From: Zasmidium citrigriseum
Lineage: Eukaryota > Ascomycota > Dothideomycetes > Mycosphaerellales > Mycosphaerellaceae
DNA: 64,000 nucleotides
Assembly (NCBI GenBank): GCA_002786025.1
Contig: NHNW01000004.1
Span: 806,001 to 870,000, forward strand
Direction: 5' to 3'
Both the position numbers and the translations under genes were made by a program. The notes below the pieces were generated by a model. The model was not told where the DNA came from. It searched no databases and saw only the letters and a program-made list of their open reading frames with translations. Below are positions 29,772 through 41,374 of this stretch, piece after piece. Numbering within the stretch: position 1 is the first letter of the stretch; every line of letters starts with the position of its first letter.

Positions 29772-30517
29772 TCAACGGCGGCGAGCGCTCTGGCAGGCCT
29801 TGCACCACTCGAAGTGGACGTTCTTGGCCGGCGTACGAACGAGCCTCACGTACTCGCTCATGAAGTGCAGGAGGTGATGGCCAGCGACGCGCTTCACGCC
29901 TTGGGTGACGTTGAAGGCGACACGGCGCACATCACAACGACACGGCTCGGTGTACTCAGAGCGGAACTTGGCGAAGCCGGGAACACCTGGAAACGGACGC
30001 TCCTCGCCGGCGGGGCGGACGATGATGATCCGGTTGTTCTTAATCTCGGCCATGAACCGGATCTGGATGGGCTTCATGTCGCCGACCGTGAAGTGGCGAC
30101 GGACGCCGACCTTGGTGAGATTGCGGGCGTGGGTGTCCAGGATACTCTCGAACTCATCGATGTGCTCGTCGCTGAGAGTGTCCTGCTCGAAGCAGAAGAG
30201 ATTCTCAAGCCAGTAGATAGACGCACTCTCGGCGGCGGCCTGCGGCGTGGAGTACAGGAGGGGCGGTAGGTACTTGGCTTGGTGGAGCTTGCGGAACCTG
30301 AAGATGTTAGGATGCTTGAGGGCTGCATATGATGGTCAGCGGCGTACCTAGACGGGCTTAGCGAAAAGCAACCCTTCTCAACAAGAGCCAGGCGGTAGAT
30401 GACGTTCCGCAGTTCGCCTGGCAGCGAGAAGAAGGTCGTCTTCTTCTTCTTTGGCGTCGTCTTTGACGTCGGCTTGAGGGTCATCACCGCCATGGAGTTG
30501 TCGGTAGTGGCTGCCAT
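29772..30517 (-). CDS. F-box-like/2EXR-type fungal protein
   Basis: Exons 30517..30373 and 30322..29772 give 231 aa; the 50-nt intron has an unusual GTTGCT donor, a CTGAC branch and a TGCAG acceptor, and the join reads LALVEK-ALKHPNIFRF. After a Lys-rich leader, residues 28-45 read FFSLPGELRNVIYRLALV, the opening motif of many fungal F-box-like/2EXR proteins (LPxELRNxIYxLAL). The remainder (FRKLHQAKYLPPLLYSTPQ; ASIYWLENLFCFEQDT; VRRVAFNV) resembles the large family of fungal proteins of unknown function sharing that motif. A role as an SCF adaptor is possible but not shown. Confidence 0.72.
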
Positions 30518-31574
30518 CCTGGTATGTCGTGTGTCGTTGGCTGCAGATGGTTAGTTGTCGGCGGGCGGTGGTCGTTTGTCGGCGTGTCGAAGGTGTCGAA
30601 GGTCGGAGGGAAGAAAAGAGAAAACTAAAGGGAGCGAGTTTAAGAAGAGAGTGGAAGGGCACGGGCCTGCCGCAGCATGTGAAGACTGACAATGCTTCAC
30701 TGTCGACAATAGGCCGCGACAATAGGAAGAAGGCAGTCAATGCCTATTCGAAATTCTAGCTCTTTCGCTCGAGCTCGTGCGGGCCGCTGCCGATGACGCG
30801 GCAACAGCAAACAGCTCCGTTTCCAGCCGTTGTCAAGGCGATTCAAGGAGCATGTGAAAAGGCGAGCAAGAAGGCTTTCGTCGGCTCATGTTTGCTAAGG
30901 TCGCCGAAGTCGTCGAGGCCCGCCATACCGAGTCAGATACAAGCCATTCTCGATATGAGGGTCATATCGATCTGGAGAAATGGCTCTTCTCTACCTAACT
31001 GTGATCAAATGCTGTCAATGGCTGAAATCTTGCTGTACATTGAGGGAAACGTACCTCTGGCAACTATCGACTGCGTCGCTTCATCTTTCACGACGCTGTC
31101 ACGAGCATCCATTATGAGTCATCGCTGACTTCGGTTTGTGATTCTGTGCGCGCTGCGGCTCTCGAGATGGCTGCATGCGTGAAAGTCTGGTGGCAGAGTT
31201 GGAGGCATGTGAAAGGTGAGGTCAAGCTGGATGCTTGGCATTTCCCACACCCCTGTCAGCCGAGACCCGGCATTGGCTCCTGCCTTATTCAGCACATCTC
31301 TGCATTGTGCATGCGCACGTGTTATGCATGGCGGCATCGTCCGAGAAAGAAAGGTCGAGTCAGCCAGATCTGGTAACAGGTGGGTGCGCCTGATGCATGA
31401 GACTGGAAGCTGCTCGAGCTCCATACAATGATGCAACCTCTCGTGGCGAGTCTCCACTCCGTCGCGACCTCGGCTGGAACTCGGACTGGTATATTATAAA
31501 CCAAACCAGTGCTGCGGTGTTAAAGATCTCTCCAGATATCCAAGGTTTCAGCGGCAGAAACACACTCCAGAACC
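30518..31574. other. Intergenic, one doubtful ORF
   Basis: A plus-strand open frame at 30793-31128 (111 codons, MTRQQQTAPFPAVVKAIQGA) has no family character and may be chance. A TATATTATAAA-like element near 31490 lies about 85 bp upstream of the next gene's start and may be its TATA box. Confidence 0.4.
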
Positions 31575-32684
31575 ATGGTCAAGACACGTCAATGGCAGCT
31601 GGCTCATAAGCCAAGAGATGAGCCTCAACTCTCCGGCAAGGATGCAACGTGGAAGCTGGTCGATGTCGATCTTCCAGAGCCCAAGGACGACGAGGTGCTT
31701 GTAAAGCTGCTTTCGTTCTCCAATGACCCGGCACAGCGAGGATGGGTATGATCTCGAGCACTTCTTTGCTTTTTGCAACCGCTGACATTTTCGCAGATCG
31801 ATCCAGATATCCCACCAGAGAGACTCTACGTTCCACCAGTCCAAATCGGCCAGGCAATGAGCGCATTTGGTCTTGCTGAAGTCGTGGAGTCAAAGTCGTC
31901 CAAGTTCAGCAAGGGCGACACCGTTACCGCACCCACAGGCTGGACCGAATATGCCGTCGTCAAGGCCGGATCTTGCCAACCTGCAAAGGGACTTCCCAAC
32001 AACTTGAGCAAGACTCACTACCTTGGAGCCCTCGGAATGACTGGCTTGACCGCGTACTTCGGTCTCACCGAGGTTGGCAACACGACGAAAGACGACGTGG
32101 TCGTTATCTCCGGTGCAGCTGGCGCAACTGGACAGATGGCAGTCCAGATCTGCAAGAAAATCATCGGCTGCAAGAAGGTCATTGGCATCGCTGGAACCGA
32201 CGAAAAGTGCCGCTGGGTCGAGAAGCTCAGTGCAGACGTGTGCTTGAACTACAAGAGCAAGTCCTTTGTCGAGGATATGAAGAAGGCGACTCCCAGTCCG
32301 GATGGCTTTGCCAACGTGTACTACGACAACGTCGGTGGAGAGATTCTCGACTTGATGCTCACACGCATGGCTCAAGGCGGCCGTGTGATCGCCTGCGGAG
32401 CCATTAGCGCATACAACACCGCTGCGGAGCGTACGACTGGTCTCAAGAACTGGTTCGAAGTCATCGCCATGCGATTGAAGTGCCAGGGCTTCATCGTCCT
32501 GGACTACGCCAGCAAATTTGGACAGGCGATCGAGCTATTCAACAAATCTCTCCAAGAAGGCAAGCTGATCGTCGACGAGTCGAGCGAAACCGTGGTGAAG
32601 ACGCCATTCGAGGATGTGCCCAAGACTTGGATGAAGCTGTTTGAGGGTTCCAACCAGGGCAAGCTCGTCACGCAGCTCGTCTAG
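31575..32684 (+). CDS. NADP-dependent alkenal/enone reductase, MDR family (CurA/PTGR-like)
   Basis: Exons 31575..31745 and 31797..32684 give 352 aa; the 51-nt intron (GTATGA, CTGAC branch) joins DPAQRGW to IDPDIPPERLYVPPV. The order of motifs is that of the leukotriene-B4 dehydrogenase/prostaglandin reductase subgroup: LSFSNDPAQRGW, VPPVQIGQAMSAFGLAEVV, LGALGMTGLTAYFGL, the cofactor loop VVISGAAGATGQMAVQICK, YDNVGGEILDLML and LKCQGFIVLDYAS. There are no zinc ligands, as expected. Enzymes of this class reduce the C=C bond of alpha,beta-unsaturated aldehydes or ketones with NADPH in the cytosol. The specific substrate cannot be read from the sequence. Confidence 0.88.
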
Positions 32685-33693
32685 AGGCCGGATATAAGAT
32701 CTGTTGGTGTCGGTGAACAAATTCGAGACAGCAAATGCAGAGACAGCATGTAGAACAGAATCGACCTAACAAAATAGCCCTCAATCCTTCACGCGGTTCT
32801 GTGGTTGGCCTGATCTCACTCCTCTTTAGGTTCGACGCAATGCAGCCTCAAATCCAAGCTTCCGCAATGCACGATTGGTAAGTTGCTCTCGGGTCGGGCG
32901 GACCTTGAATGCTGCCGTTGCCGTGCATGACTTGCATTGAGTCTGGATACTGGATCTCATGATGCAGCACATTACCTTCAGACCGGGGATTGAGGCCAAT
33001 GGTCCCAACTTCGCGCTCGGTTGGAGAAAAGGATTGACGACGTGGAGCGGCTGAACCCAGAGAAAGTCTCCGAGCTGGTCAGACTGGTGCTTCATTGTGA
33101 TGACATGAAGCTGTACGTGTTGTCGATGTTGTCGATGCAGAGAAGAAGGACGCGACGTGAAATGTGAGACAGGGAGTCTCGGACTCGGCATCGGGAAGAA
33201 CCTTCAGCCGGCCAGACTTCACCCTTTCGTCGGCTGCACGCCATCAATCCTCGTTCAATCCTACACAAAGCCAATCCAATTTTCTAGGGCTCCTTCGTGG
33301 TGCCATCATCACTGGCTGGTCTCCATCTCCAGCAGAGCACTCGCTTGCCATGGAGCAGCTTTCTGACCGCCGTCCATCCAAGATGATGTCAGATCCAAAG
33401 AGATCGAATGACGAGCAATCCCAAGGCGTGAGGACTTCCCTCTACGGAGATAAGACCTAACGAAGGAGGACAATGCTGCTCGCCCGTCCGCTCCCGAGTG
33501 AGACGAGCGCAATATAGTTGCAAACTGTGGTTTCGAGCCGAAAGTATATCAAGTAAGCAAGGAGCCTAGTGTTCCTTGGCCTGTCAGGTAGGATATCTTA
33601 TATGTTCTGTTCTTCGGTCTTCATAGCAAGCTTTCCCTCATCGCAACAAAGAAGAACATCTCCCTGCTCAACGACAGCAAACCTACGGCCAAA
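32685..33693. other. Intergenic, no feature seen
   Basis: About 1 kb between two plus-strand oxidoreductase genes. No frame with family character on either strand. Confidence 0.5.
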
Positions 33694-34609
33694 ATGGACT
33701 CAATCCCAGCACCCCTTCAAGGCAAAGTCGCCATCGTCACCGGCGGCAGCCGTGGTCTCGGAGCCTGCATAGCAGAAACCTTCGCCAAACAAGGCTGCAC
33801 GCACATCGCTATCACCTACAACTCGAACAAATCCATGGCTGAAGACATCGAAAAGAAAATCGCTGCCATCAACAGCCAAATCAAAACATTCTCGATGAAA
33901 ACAGATATCTCCGACCCAGAATGCGGCAAGTACACCGTCGAGCAGAGTCTCAAGGGCCTTGTGGTCGATCATATTGATATCATGGTTTCTTCTGCGGCTT
34001 TGGTGGACATTACGAAAATGCAGACGGCGGAGGAGATGACGAAGGAGCATTGGGATGATATGTGAGTGTCAACTTTCCTCCATTGCACCACGGACTAAAT
34101 GATGTTGTTAAGGATGACCGCCAACGCCTGGACCCCCTTCTCCCTCGCCCGAGAATCAGCGAAACGCATGCCCCCCGGCGGCCGCATCATTCTTCTCTCC
34201 TCAGGCGCCTCCCGATCTGCGACTGGCGACCCAACACTCAGCTACTCAGCCGCCAAATCCGCCATGGAAGCCGTAAGCCCTCCACTCCTCCCCACTCCCC
34301 TCTCTCCCACACACTTACCCATCCCAGGTCTCTCGCAACCTCGCGGCCATCTACGGCATCACCAAACAAGACGTCACAGTCAACAGCATCTCCGTCGGTG
34401 CTATTGATACAGATGCTCTGAGGAATGCTTTCGAGAGTCAGGGGCCGGAGTTTAGGAAGTTTGTGGAGGGTTTCTCGTTGTTGAAGAGGGTTGGACGGCC
34501 GCAGGAGATTGCGGATGTTGTTGCTTTTGTTGCGGGGCCCGGGTCGGGTTTTGTTACGGGGAATTTGATTCCGGCTAATGGGGGTGGGTTGGCTGCTTTG
34601 CAGGGATAG
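33694..34609 (+). CDS. Short-chain dehydrogenase/reductase
   Basis: Exons 33694..34061, 34113..34272 and 34328..34609 give 269 aa; introns are 51 and 55 nt (GTGAGT and GTAAGC donors). The classical SDR signature is complete: cofactor motif TGGSRGLG at residues 16-23, catalytic Ser153, Tyr167 and Lys171 (LSSGASRSA... YSAAK), and the C-terminal segment PANGGG. NSISVGAIDTDAL replaces the more usual N-x-x-x-P-G-x-x-x-T. It most resembles 3-oxoacyl-ACP-reductase-like or secondary alcohol dehydrogenases. Being 1 kb from the enone-reductase gene is suggestive but does not show a pathway. Confidence 0.88.
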
Positions 34610-34920
34610 AGTAGGTGAGATTGGCAGAGGGAAGGAAATTGAGGTCTGTTCTTAGAATGAGAATCAAATATGCATTTGTCTATGGTGTGCTGTCTCAGAC
34701 TGTCGTCAACGCCTAATGAATAGCATTTGTCTGAGTCCTAGACCCGTCGACTCCCCGTGATGAGTCTCTGTATCCATGTGTAACTCCTTGCTGGAATCAG
34801 TTCAGAAACCGCCGACGCCTCATGGTGATGCCTTGTATCATTTAAAACTCCTCGCTGTAATCCATACAGAACGCCAAATGCCTTCGAATCAATAGTGTAT
34901 GGTGAAGTCCGTCGATCCAC
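34610..34920. other. Intergenic, no feature seen
   Basis: 311 bp between converging genes; no repeat or RNA recognised. Confidence 0.5.
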
Positions 34921-35340
34921 TCAATCTCCACCATCCTCAGCCTCGTCGTCCGCGAAGTCATGCTCCTCATCCTCGCCCTCTCCAACAGCCTGCTGCCAGT
35001 CGCAGACCTTACGCTTGCAGACCAAGACTGCCTTGAACTCTCCGTTCTTCTCGACCCACAGACCCATCCGCCCGGTTCGACAGCCTCGATTGGGCTCAGA
35101 ACGAGGCTTCTCGCATTCGACCCACTCTCTGATGATGGCGCCTGGCACGGCACGGCTGACGTCTTGGGTCGTATGGATGTAGAGGAGGCGGCCTTTGGGC
35201 TCGAGACCTTCTGGGACGTAGTCGTATTTGCGGCGGGCCGCGTTCTTCTCGTCCCGGTCGATTTGCTCCTGGGTCTTTTTGGAGGTGTTCTTGGAGGTCG
35301 AGGCCTGCTTGGCAGAAGAGGAAGGCTTAGTGGTTGCCAT
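34921..35340 (-). CDS. Small fungal protein, EWxxCEK/GCRxGR family, copy 1
   Basis: Single exon, 139 aa, of unknown function. Residues 1-45 are Ser/Lys/Thr-rich; residues 46-115 form the conserved block: GRLLYIHTTQDVS, PGAIIREWVECEKP, NRGCRTGRMGLWVEKNGEFK; the C-terminus is acidic (EDEEHDFADDEAEDGGD). The gene at 39852 encodes a related protein with HEWTKCEKKG and GGCRSGRLGWFVQLEDGR in the same order. Cysteine spacing suggests a small metal-binding or disulfide-stabilised fold, but no known zinc motif is obvious. Lacks a signal peptide. Confidence 0.65.
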   Translation of the reverse strand: MATTKPSSSAKQASTSKNTSKKTQEQIDRDEKNAARRKYDYVPEGLEPKGRLLYIHTTQDVSRAVPGAIIREWVECEKPRSEPNRGCRTGRMGLWVEKNGEFKAVLVCKRKVCDWQQAVGEGEDEEHDFADDEAEDGGD

Positions 35341-36700
35341 CTTGTCGGCGATCAGATTGGAGTGTCGAGTACTGTCGAGTTGCGTGTGGTTTCGTGCTTA
35401 GGATTGTCGGCTGTGTCTCGAGCCGTTGACGATGACTTCTGAGGGCGTGTTGTGTCGACAAGGCTCAATGTATGCTGGTGGTATGTATGTTGTAGAGATG
35501 TGTCGGGTTTTCGTGAGAAAGTGTCGAAAGACACGATTTACTTAAGCGCCTCTCCGCCATTGAACAGCGGGCAGTCACAAGCCTTCATCAGATTCACTGA
35601 TCGGCTCAAGCGGACTGAAATGGCAAGCAGGTGACTCGGCTATTAGCGGACAAAGGAAACACATCTTCGAGGCATATGCCTTCAGATGTTGCTTCGACCG
35701 TCTTCCAAGGGCATGTGAGCAAGAACGAGAGGAGATCGTCTGCACGTTCAATCGCTCCCCATGACGCCAGATGTCGTTCGTGAATTAGTGCTGGAACTCA
35801 TCAGAATTGATGAGCTTGGAACGGTATGCGGCGGTTCTACCGGACAGTGATGTAGGATAGACTCCAATGCCGGCAAGAGCCTGCGTTGGGAGGAGATGTT
35901 TAATGCATGATCCAACCTCAGTCAAACCGTTCGATTATTATCGTTGATGAGCCGACTGACATGTTCCATCGAGGATTGTTGGCTCTAGCAATGAGTGATA
36001 TACTGATCATCGCCTGGTCGACCGCCTTGAGGAACTACATGTATTCGAATGTGCTCCAGGTGGTATTTCCTTGCGCAGTGCTAGGCTTCCAATCTTTGGC
36101 AAAGAGTGCCTTGTGTTTCTCTCGAGTTATAGATCTTTTGCAGTTCGTATAGTATTCGAAGAAGTGGCCATCTAGAGTCCGGTCTTCAGCCTTCCCGCGT
36201 CTTCAAGGTGCTGTTGACCAGGTCGCGCTTCGGAGTAATTGCAAATACTGGAATCAAAGTCCAGATAAGTTCCACACTGGTAAGACGATGGAAAATAGTA
36301 AAGTACGCCATTTTTGGTCATACAATGGACTTGCCTGACTTCTGAAAATACAGAAGTTCCTACGCTTATATGCCCACCATAGCGTGTTTGCTGGCGTTAA
36401 GACATGATTTGGACAAGGATCCGGACTGAAATGTCGACGAAGAAATGGAAAGTGATCGATATCAATGGAGTTGAAGAAGAAAGAATTGAAGTCAGGGGCG
36501 AAGAGAAGCCGGAGAAGTTCCACGGCGCCTCCCGCAACACGTGCCGGGACCCACAATGCGGGGAAAGCTTGTATCCGATAGCGAGCATGACGAGATGGAG
36601 CATGTGAGGAGTGGCACGAGTGGGAGAGTTCAGCACAAGACAAACATCTCTTTCTCTTCATTCTGGGACAACTTTTGCTATGAACACCTAGTACGAAGCC
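35341..36700. other. Intergenic, no gene seen
   Basis: No convincing coding frame. A long minus-strand open frame entering from the right lies antisense to the next gene's first exon and is judged a shadow. Confidence 0.5.
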
Positions 36701-38062
36701 ATGTTGCAGTTCAAGTTGCCCCAGCTCCCTTCCTTGAACTTCTTCCGAGGCGGCATCCAGGTCCCCAAGGCAGAAGTCCACGATGTCGAAGAGAGGCCGG
36801 AGAAGCGAGCCCGAACGTTGAAGCACCTGCTGAAGGCGAACCACATCAACCACAGCATCATCTACAACCACCTACGATTCCACAACCACACGCCGCACGT
36901 CCTCAGTTCCGCCTACATCCTCGGCGCCGATGCCGATGAGTTGACGCACATATACGAGGCCGAGAGCAAGCACTTGGAGCCATGGCAGGATAGCCCAAGC
37001 GAGATTGCAAAGCATGATTGGAGAGACTATCTGGGGAAGAGAGAGTTTGTGGAATGAGAGACAGCATACAGATACAATGGCTGACAATTGGCCGGCAGAT
37101 ACCAACGGGCATTCATTGACTTCTTTGAAGATCAGCTTGTACAGCATGGCTATGACTGGCATGCTCTACTCGACGAGTTCCTCTTATCTGGCAAGGAGCC
37201 TCTGATCAACAACCTCATTTCGGGCCTTGCACATCCGCTCATACATCTTGGCTACGCATTTGAGATGTCCTCAAGAACGGTAGCCATCGAAGCACTTGGT
37301 CTTGCTGCCTGCTTCCACAATGACTGGCATGTCTTCCTTGACGACCCCAAATACACCAAGCCCGCACCACATCCTTCAGACTCTCTCTTCAGCATCCTGG
37401 GCAGAGTAGCAGAAGATCCGAAGTTCAACAACCTCTCGGATCAGCCGGGAAGCGATAACATCGAGAAGATCCTCGGCAATGAAGAGATGGCAGCCGCAGC
37501 CTTGGAATACTGGAACTCTTGGGATCTCAAGAAGCCCACCGAACAATTCTCAGAGTCCCAGAAGCTGGCTGTATCGCTGCTTGTCGCCGCACAGTCTGAG
37601 AAGGATAAGCGTTACGACTTCTTCGCTGTGCACACGCTTACGAGCTCCCATGCTGTTCGTACCCTCATCCCAATCCTCCCGAGCAAGTACCACCTTCCAC
37701 TCGTCCGGCAATGGTGGCTCTTTACCTTACTGGTCTACATCTCCCAACTACGGCCCAAGATCAACATCGATAAGATCAAGCTGGTCGAGCTGGAAGGCCG
37801 AGACTGGAAGTACGTGACCGAGAGGGCGCTGAAGGGCAAGTACAGGACAGATGCACACTATGTCAAGGCTCTACGATCCATGCATGAAGCCAGCAAGACC
37901 TGGGGCGATGCGAATCAATTCTATCTCAAAGCTGCTGTAAAAATGGCAGAAGAGTTTGATGGTTGGGGTGGATTTGGACCGCGGGATGTAGAAGAGGAAG
38001 CTGAGGCCAACGCACACCGAGACCAGAGGCGATACTCTGGTCAAGGAGATTCTTTGATGTAA
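36701..38062 (+). CDS. Questin-oxidase-like protein (DUF4243/AflY family)
   Basis: Exons 36701..37044 and 37099..38062 give 435 aa. The 54-nt intron (GTTTGT donor, CTGAC branch, GGCAG acceptor) is the option that keeps frame and gives LGKRE-YQRAFIDFF. Diagnostic segments are NHINHSIIYNHLRFHNHTPH, LLDEFLLSGKEPLINNLISG, HPLIHLGYAFE, AFFAV-like RYDFFAVHTLTSSHAVRTL and a C-terminal helical part. Family members include GedK questin oxidase and aflatoxin-pathway AflY, which perform Baeyer-Villiger-type ring openings, but many paralogues lie outside clusters. No polyketide synthase is within the window, so the substrate is unknown. His-rich motifs resemble the family pattern. Confidence 0.82.
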
Positions 38063-38470
38063 GAATTGTAACACTGTTCAGAATGTATGAGTATTACGAT
38101 TGATGATAGGGCTATCTGCATGTTTGACGCTGGACATTCATCTCGCGCTGCGTGTGTCACATGCGCTTCCCAAATAGGAAGGCACTGTCGTCGCCCCAAC
38201 AACGCTTCGCCCATTCACTTCCCGTGCACATCCCTGTTACTATTGTCGCGCGCGCTCAATGAGTGACGGGAGTGATTGCGGCGCCGGCGACTGTCTTCAA
38301 ATAGACCGTCTGTCTTCATCACCCTCCCTGCACAAACACACCCGACACAACGACTTCCGAGACACTACTAACACTCAATACTCCTACCGCCTGCTACTAC
38401 CGCCTGCTACTACCGCCTTCAAAAGCAGACGCTACCCACTTCAACAACAACACCTACTCTCATCAACATC
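38063..38470. other. Intergenic with short CTGCTACTACCGC repeat
   Basis: 408 bp. A 14-bp direct repeat (CCTGCTACTACCG) occurs in the presumed 5' untranslated region near 38391-38420. Otherwise nothing. Confidence 0.5.
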
Positions 38471-39004
38471 ATGGCTTGCGACATGAAGGTATATACCAGC
38501 TGCCTCGAGATTTTTGATATACTTTCTTACACCTCACAGTCTCTTCTCGAGGGCTCCGAGCCAGCCAACACCCCCAACACCTATCGCGGTCCGCCCATCG
38601 GCTGGCGTAGCAGAATCATCCTGAGTGATCTTCAGCCAAACGGTCTGATGGTCACTACCACGTACGAGCGTGTCGCAGGCGGCAAGGCCGAAATCTTCTA
38701 CTTCAACACGCCATGCACTGGCCGCAAGTGCTACGCATGTGAGCAAGGCTTGGTAAGTCAAATCTACTGCAGTCGAGCTGGGCGCGATGTACTGACAATG
38801 CAGCCCCACGTCAAGGCGTCTCCATCCACCCGCACTCCGTCCGAGCGCTCGAGCGGTTCGGAGTCCTTGGCTTCCTCGACCCCTCCGACGAGCGCCGGCA
38901 GCGAGGACGGTGGTGTGGACCTTGTCGAGGTGAAGCCCGAGGGCGAGGAGACGAAGGTCGACGTGGCCAAGCTCGAGGCGGAGGCTGAGAAGAAGGCCAC
39001 CTAG
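38471..39004 (+). CDS. Hypothetical small protein with acidic tail
   Basis: Exons 38471..38488, 38540..38752 and 38804..39004 give 143 aa; introns are 51 nt each with GTATAT and GTAAGT donors. Not recognised. The central part (residues 20-75) is ordered: RGPPIGWRSRIILSDLQPNG, TTYERVAGGKAEIFYFNTPC, then a CTGRKCYAC cysteine cluster. The remainder is Ser/Thr/Glu-rich and probably disordered (ERSSGSESLASSTPPTSAG, then alternating Lys and Glu). No signal peptide. The Cys cluster could bind metal. The gene lies between the questin-oxidase-like gene and a member of the EWxxCEK family but shows no clear similarity to either. Confidence 0.65.
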   Translation: MACDMKVYTSCLEIFDILSYTSQSLLEGSEPANTPNTYRGPPIGWRSRIILSDLQPNGLMVTTTYERVAGGKAEIFYFNTPCTGRKCYACEQGLVSQIYCSRAGRDVLTMQPHVKASPSTRTPSERSSGSESLASSTPPTSAGSEDGGVDLVEVKPEGEETKVDVAKLEAEAEKKAT

Positions 39005-39851
39005 GGTGGATGAGGGGGAGATGGCAAAAAGGCGAGGATGTCTCAAGAGACGGAGCCGCATGTTTATTAATTATTGCATCACTCATTGGCTTGGTAGCCA
39101 GGCGTTTGTATTGGTAATTGAGAGCGCGGCGACGCTCCAAGAGAGGGCGCATTGCATAGTAGCGCTCACGTAGCTGCCCATGTGAGGCGTGCGACAACAT
39201 AGCGCCTTGATGATACCGTACTGTACTACATGATGATTCTTCAACACAGCATCGCCGCCACTGACACTCCGACATGGCGTCTTGCGCCTGGATCTCCTCA
39301 CTTTTCCACGGTTTGAGTGGCCCGAGTCTCCTTCTTGGTTGCAAAAAGAGAAGAATTGGCTTCGAAGTCCGAAACTAAATAGCTACGGCCTACACCCTTT
39401 GTCTTGGCACTCACATGCACGCTAGCAAAGATTTCCCCTCCTGAAGCTTAGACAAACACAATCGTGATTGCTCCTGAAAGGCGACTTTAGTGAATAAAAA
39501 GACCTTCAGCTGCCTTCAAATGCTTATTACCCTTCTCTATTGATCTTATGACGGTGTATAGTTTCAGATGCTCGTATATTCACGACAGCTATGCTCGAGG
39601 CACAAGACCGTACGCGGTCTGCTAGGGTATAATTGCCTCTGTTTCTTGACTGGTTTCAATTTCTTCATCGAGCATCGCCACCACCGCGCCATCGAGACCA
39701 CCAAGAGCCACAAAAAGAGCCTTGGAAGGTGACGCTCTGCAGCAGGACGGTATCGACATCAAGCGCCTCGACTTAAACCCTCAAAGCGCCTAAAATCCTC
39801 CTGTGCTCCAGCAAACACACTCCAGCAAACCTCAACTCCACCTCACCTAAC
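39005..39851. other. Intergenic, no feature seen
   Basis: About 850 bp between two plus-strand small genes; no coding frame supported. Confidence 0.5.
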
Positions 39852-40244
39852 ATGTCCACCTCCAACACGAACAACCACCTCCCAAAGGGCGTCACCAAAG
39901 AAGAATACAACGACGCCCGGCGCAAACACATCTACCCCAAGGAGAGCGAAGTCACCGGCGGACCGATGAATTTTCTTCGAGTCCACTCCCCCGAGCCCAT
40001 GCTCCCTCGAGGCCGGGTTTTGCATGAGTGGACGAAGTGTGAGAAGAAGGGCAAGGGTGGATGTAGGAGTGGTCGACTTGGGTGGTTCGTTCAGCTTGAG
40101 GATGGGAGGATTAAGCATGCGATGAAGATGATGGGGAGGGAGTGTGGAGAGGAGGGTGAGGAGGGAGGTGAGGGTGATGGGAAGGCAGGCGGCAAGGAGG
40201 GTGGCGAGGAGGTTGAAGAGGAGAGAGAGGCGAGCGTTACCTGA
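39852..40244 (+). CDS. Small fungal protein, EWxxCEK/GCRxGR family, copy 2
   Basis: Single-exon frame of 130 aa related to the product of 34921-35340. Shared elements in order are an ARRK motif (YNDARRKHIYP), PRGRVLHEWTKCEKKGKGG, GCRSGRLGWFVQLEDGRIK. The C-terminal 45 residues are Gly/Glu-rich and encoded by GAG/GGA-rich sequence, likely expanded low complexity. Function unknown. Continuation beyond the stop through an intron starting GTTACC near 40238 is conceivable because a Ser/Arg-rich open frame follows, but the splice signals are weak. Confidence 0.6.
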   Translation: MSTSNTNNHLPKGVTKEEYNDARRKHIYPKESEVTGGPMNFLRVHSPEPMLPRGRVLHEWTKCEKKGKGGCRSGRLGWFVQLEDGRIKHAMKMMGRECGEEGEEGGEGDGKAGGKEGGEEVEEEREASVT

Positions 40245-40730
40245 GATTGGCGTTTGGTTTCGAGCGCATCAAGAGCGCATCTGTCGCTCCGTTCTCACAG
40301 GCTGGCGGCTCGACCAAGCGCTCTCGCTCTGGACCAGGCGATGAGTCGAACACTCAATCGAAGAGGCAGCGGCCCACAATACCCTCGACAAATATTGAGA
40401 CCCAGGCCCACCACTCTCGCCCAGTCTCAAACCCAACGTCAAGCTTCGGCAGCTTCCAGTCGCACCAGGAAGGCTGGCATCAATTCGGACGCCACGGAAG
40501 ATGATATGGATGCTTTCTTTCCTGGTCAGATCATCCGCTTCGAATTGCATGAGACAACCCAAGATCCAAAAACGACGACCTCAGCAGACCAGTGCTACAT
40601 CGAAGCAAGTTGAGGGCCATTGGAAAGAAATTAGCCACAGGCTTTCGAGTACAATAGCATAAGAAATGGTATCTTCACAATCATGAAAACCACGTACCAA
40701 TGCCCCTTATCATTCTCCCTTCATGACCCC
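40245..40730. other. Possible unassigned coding remnant
   Basis: Plus-strand frames run to about 40504 and 40613; the latter ends with an ordered-looking segment (DDMDAFFPGQIIRFELHE). No start, family or splice structure could be settled. It may belong to the preceding gene or be chance. Confidence 0.3.
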
Positions 40731-41374
40731 CTAAGCAGTTGCAGCAATGGCAGCATTATTGTTATTCCTTCTCCTAATGCCATCCTCGATCCCGAATGTC
40801 GCCGCCATGCTCAAAAGTTCAAGATTCGGATCTAGGTCAACAAAATAGTCGATCCTCGCAACGTTCGAGGTGTCAAACCATTTGCGGTCCTGGATGTATA
40901 CGGCCAGAATTCGATTCTCATCTTGTTCGTCGAGAAGTTTGAAGTGTGTGTTTCTTGACGAATTGGCTCCCAGGGATTTGTCGTGCGTTCTGTCAAATGT
41001 CAGTCTCTGCATACTCGTCAACATCACCCTCGTCACACTGACCTTCGCCACATAAACGGCCGTCCCTGAAAACTAAAAACATATTGCGAATTGCTCCACT
41101 TCTCACTCTGGACATCGATCCAGTTCTCCACGGACGTAGCATCCGGATTCCCCAGAAAGACTCGCAGACTCGAACGTGTTGCTCTTGGGTTTGCGGCCGC
41201 AACGACAGGGCCGTGCTCGGATTGTGTCTGCAGATGGATTCTTGGTTTGCCCTTCCAGAAACCTGAGTTGCTTGTATTGACCCAGAGGAAAGGTTGGTTG
41301 TTGTGTTGGACTTGCATTCGTCGGTAGTGCCATCCGGAGTCTCGGGTGATGGTGTAGGTTTTGGTGGGATTCAT
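40731..41374 (-). CDS. Tubby-like/LURP-one-type fold, fungal hypothetical
   Basis: Exons 41374..41043 and 40989..40731 give 196 aa; the 53-nt intron (GTCAGT donor, CTGAC branch) joins GRPFMWRR to THDKSLG. The pattern of alternating strands, FSFQGRPFMWRRTHD in the centre, NTHFKLLDEQDENRILAVY and a final hydrophobic helix (NLELLSMAATFGIEDGI) is that of fungal proteins with a tubby-C-terminal/LURP-one-like barrel. The family is poorly characterised and often multigenic in ascomycetes; a phospholipid-linked role is only an analogy. No signal peptide or membrane anchor beyond the C-terminal helix. Confidence 0.6.

Noticed and set aside
35341..36871. Minus-strand gene over 36254-36871
   Set aside because: Antisense to the first exon of the questin-oxidase-like gene; product not family-like.
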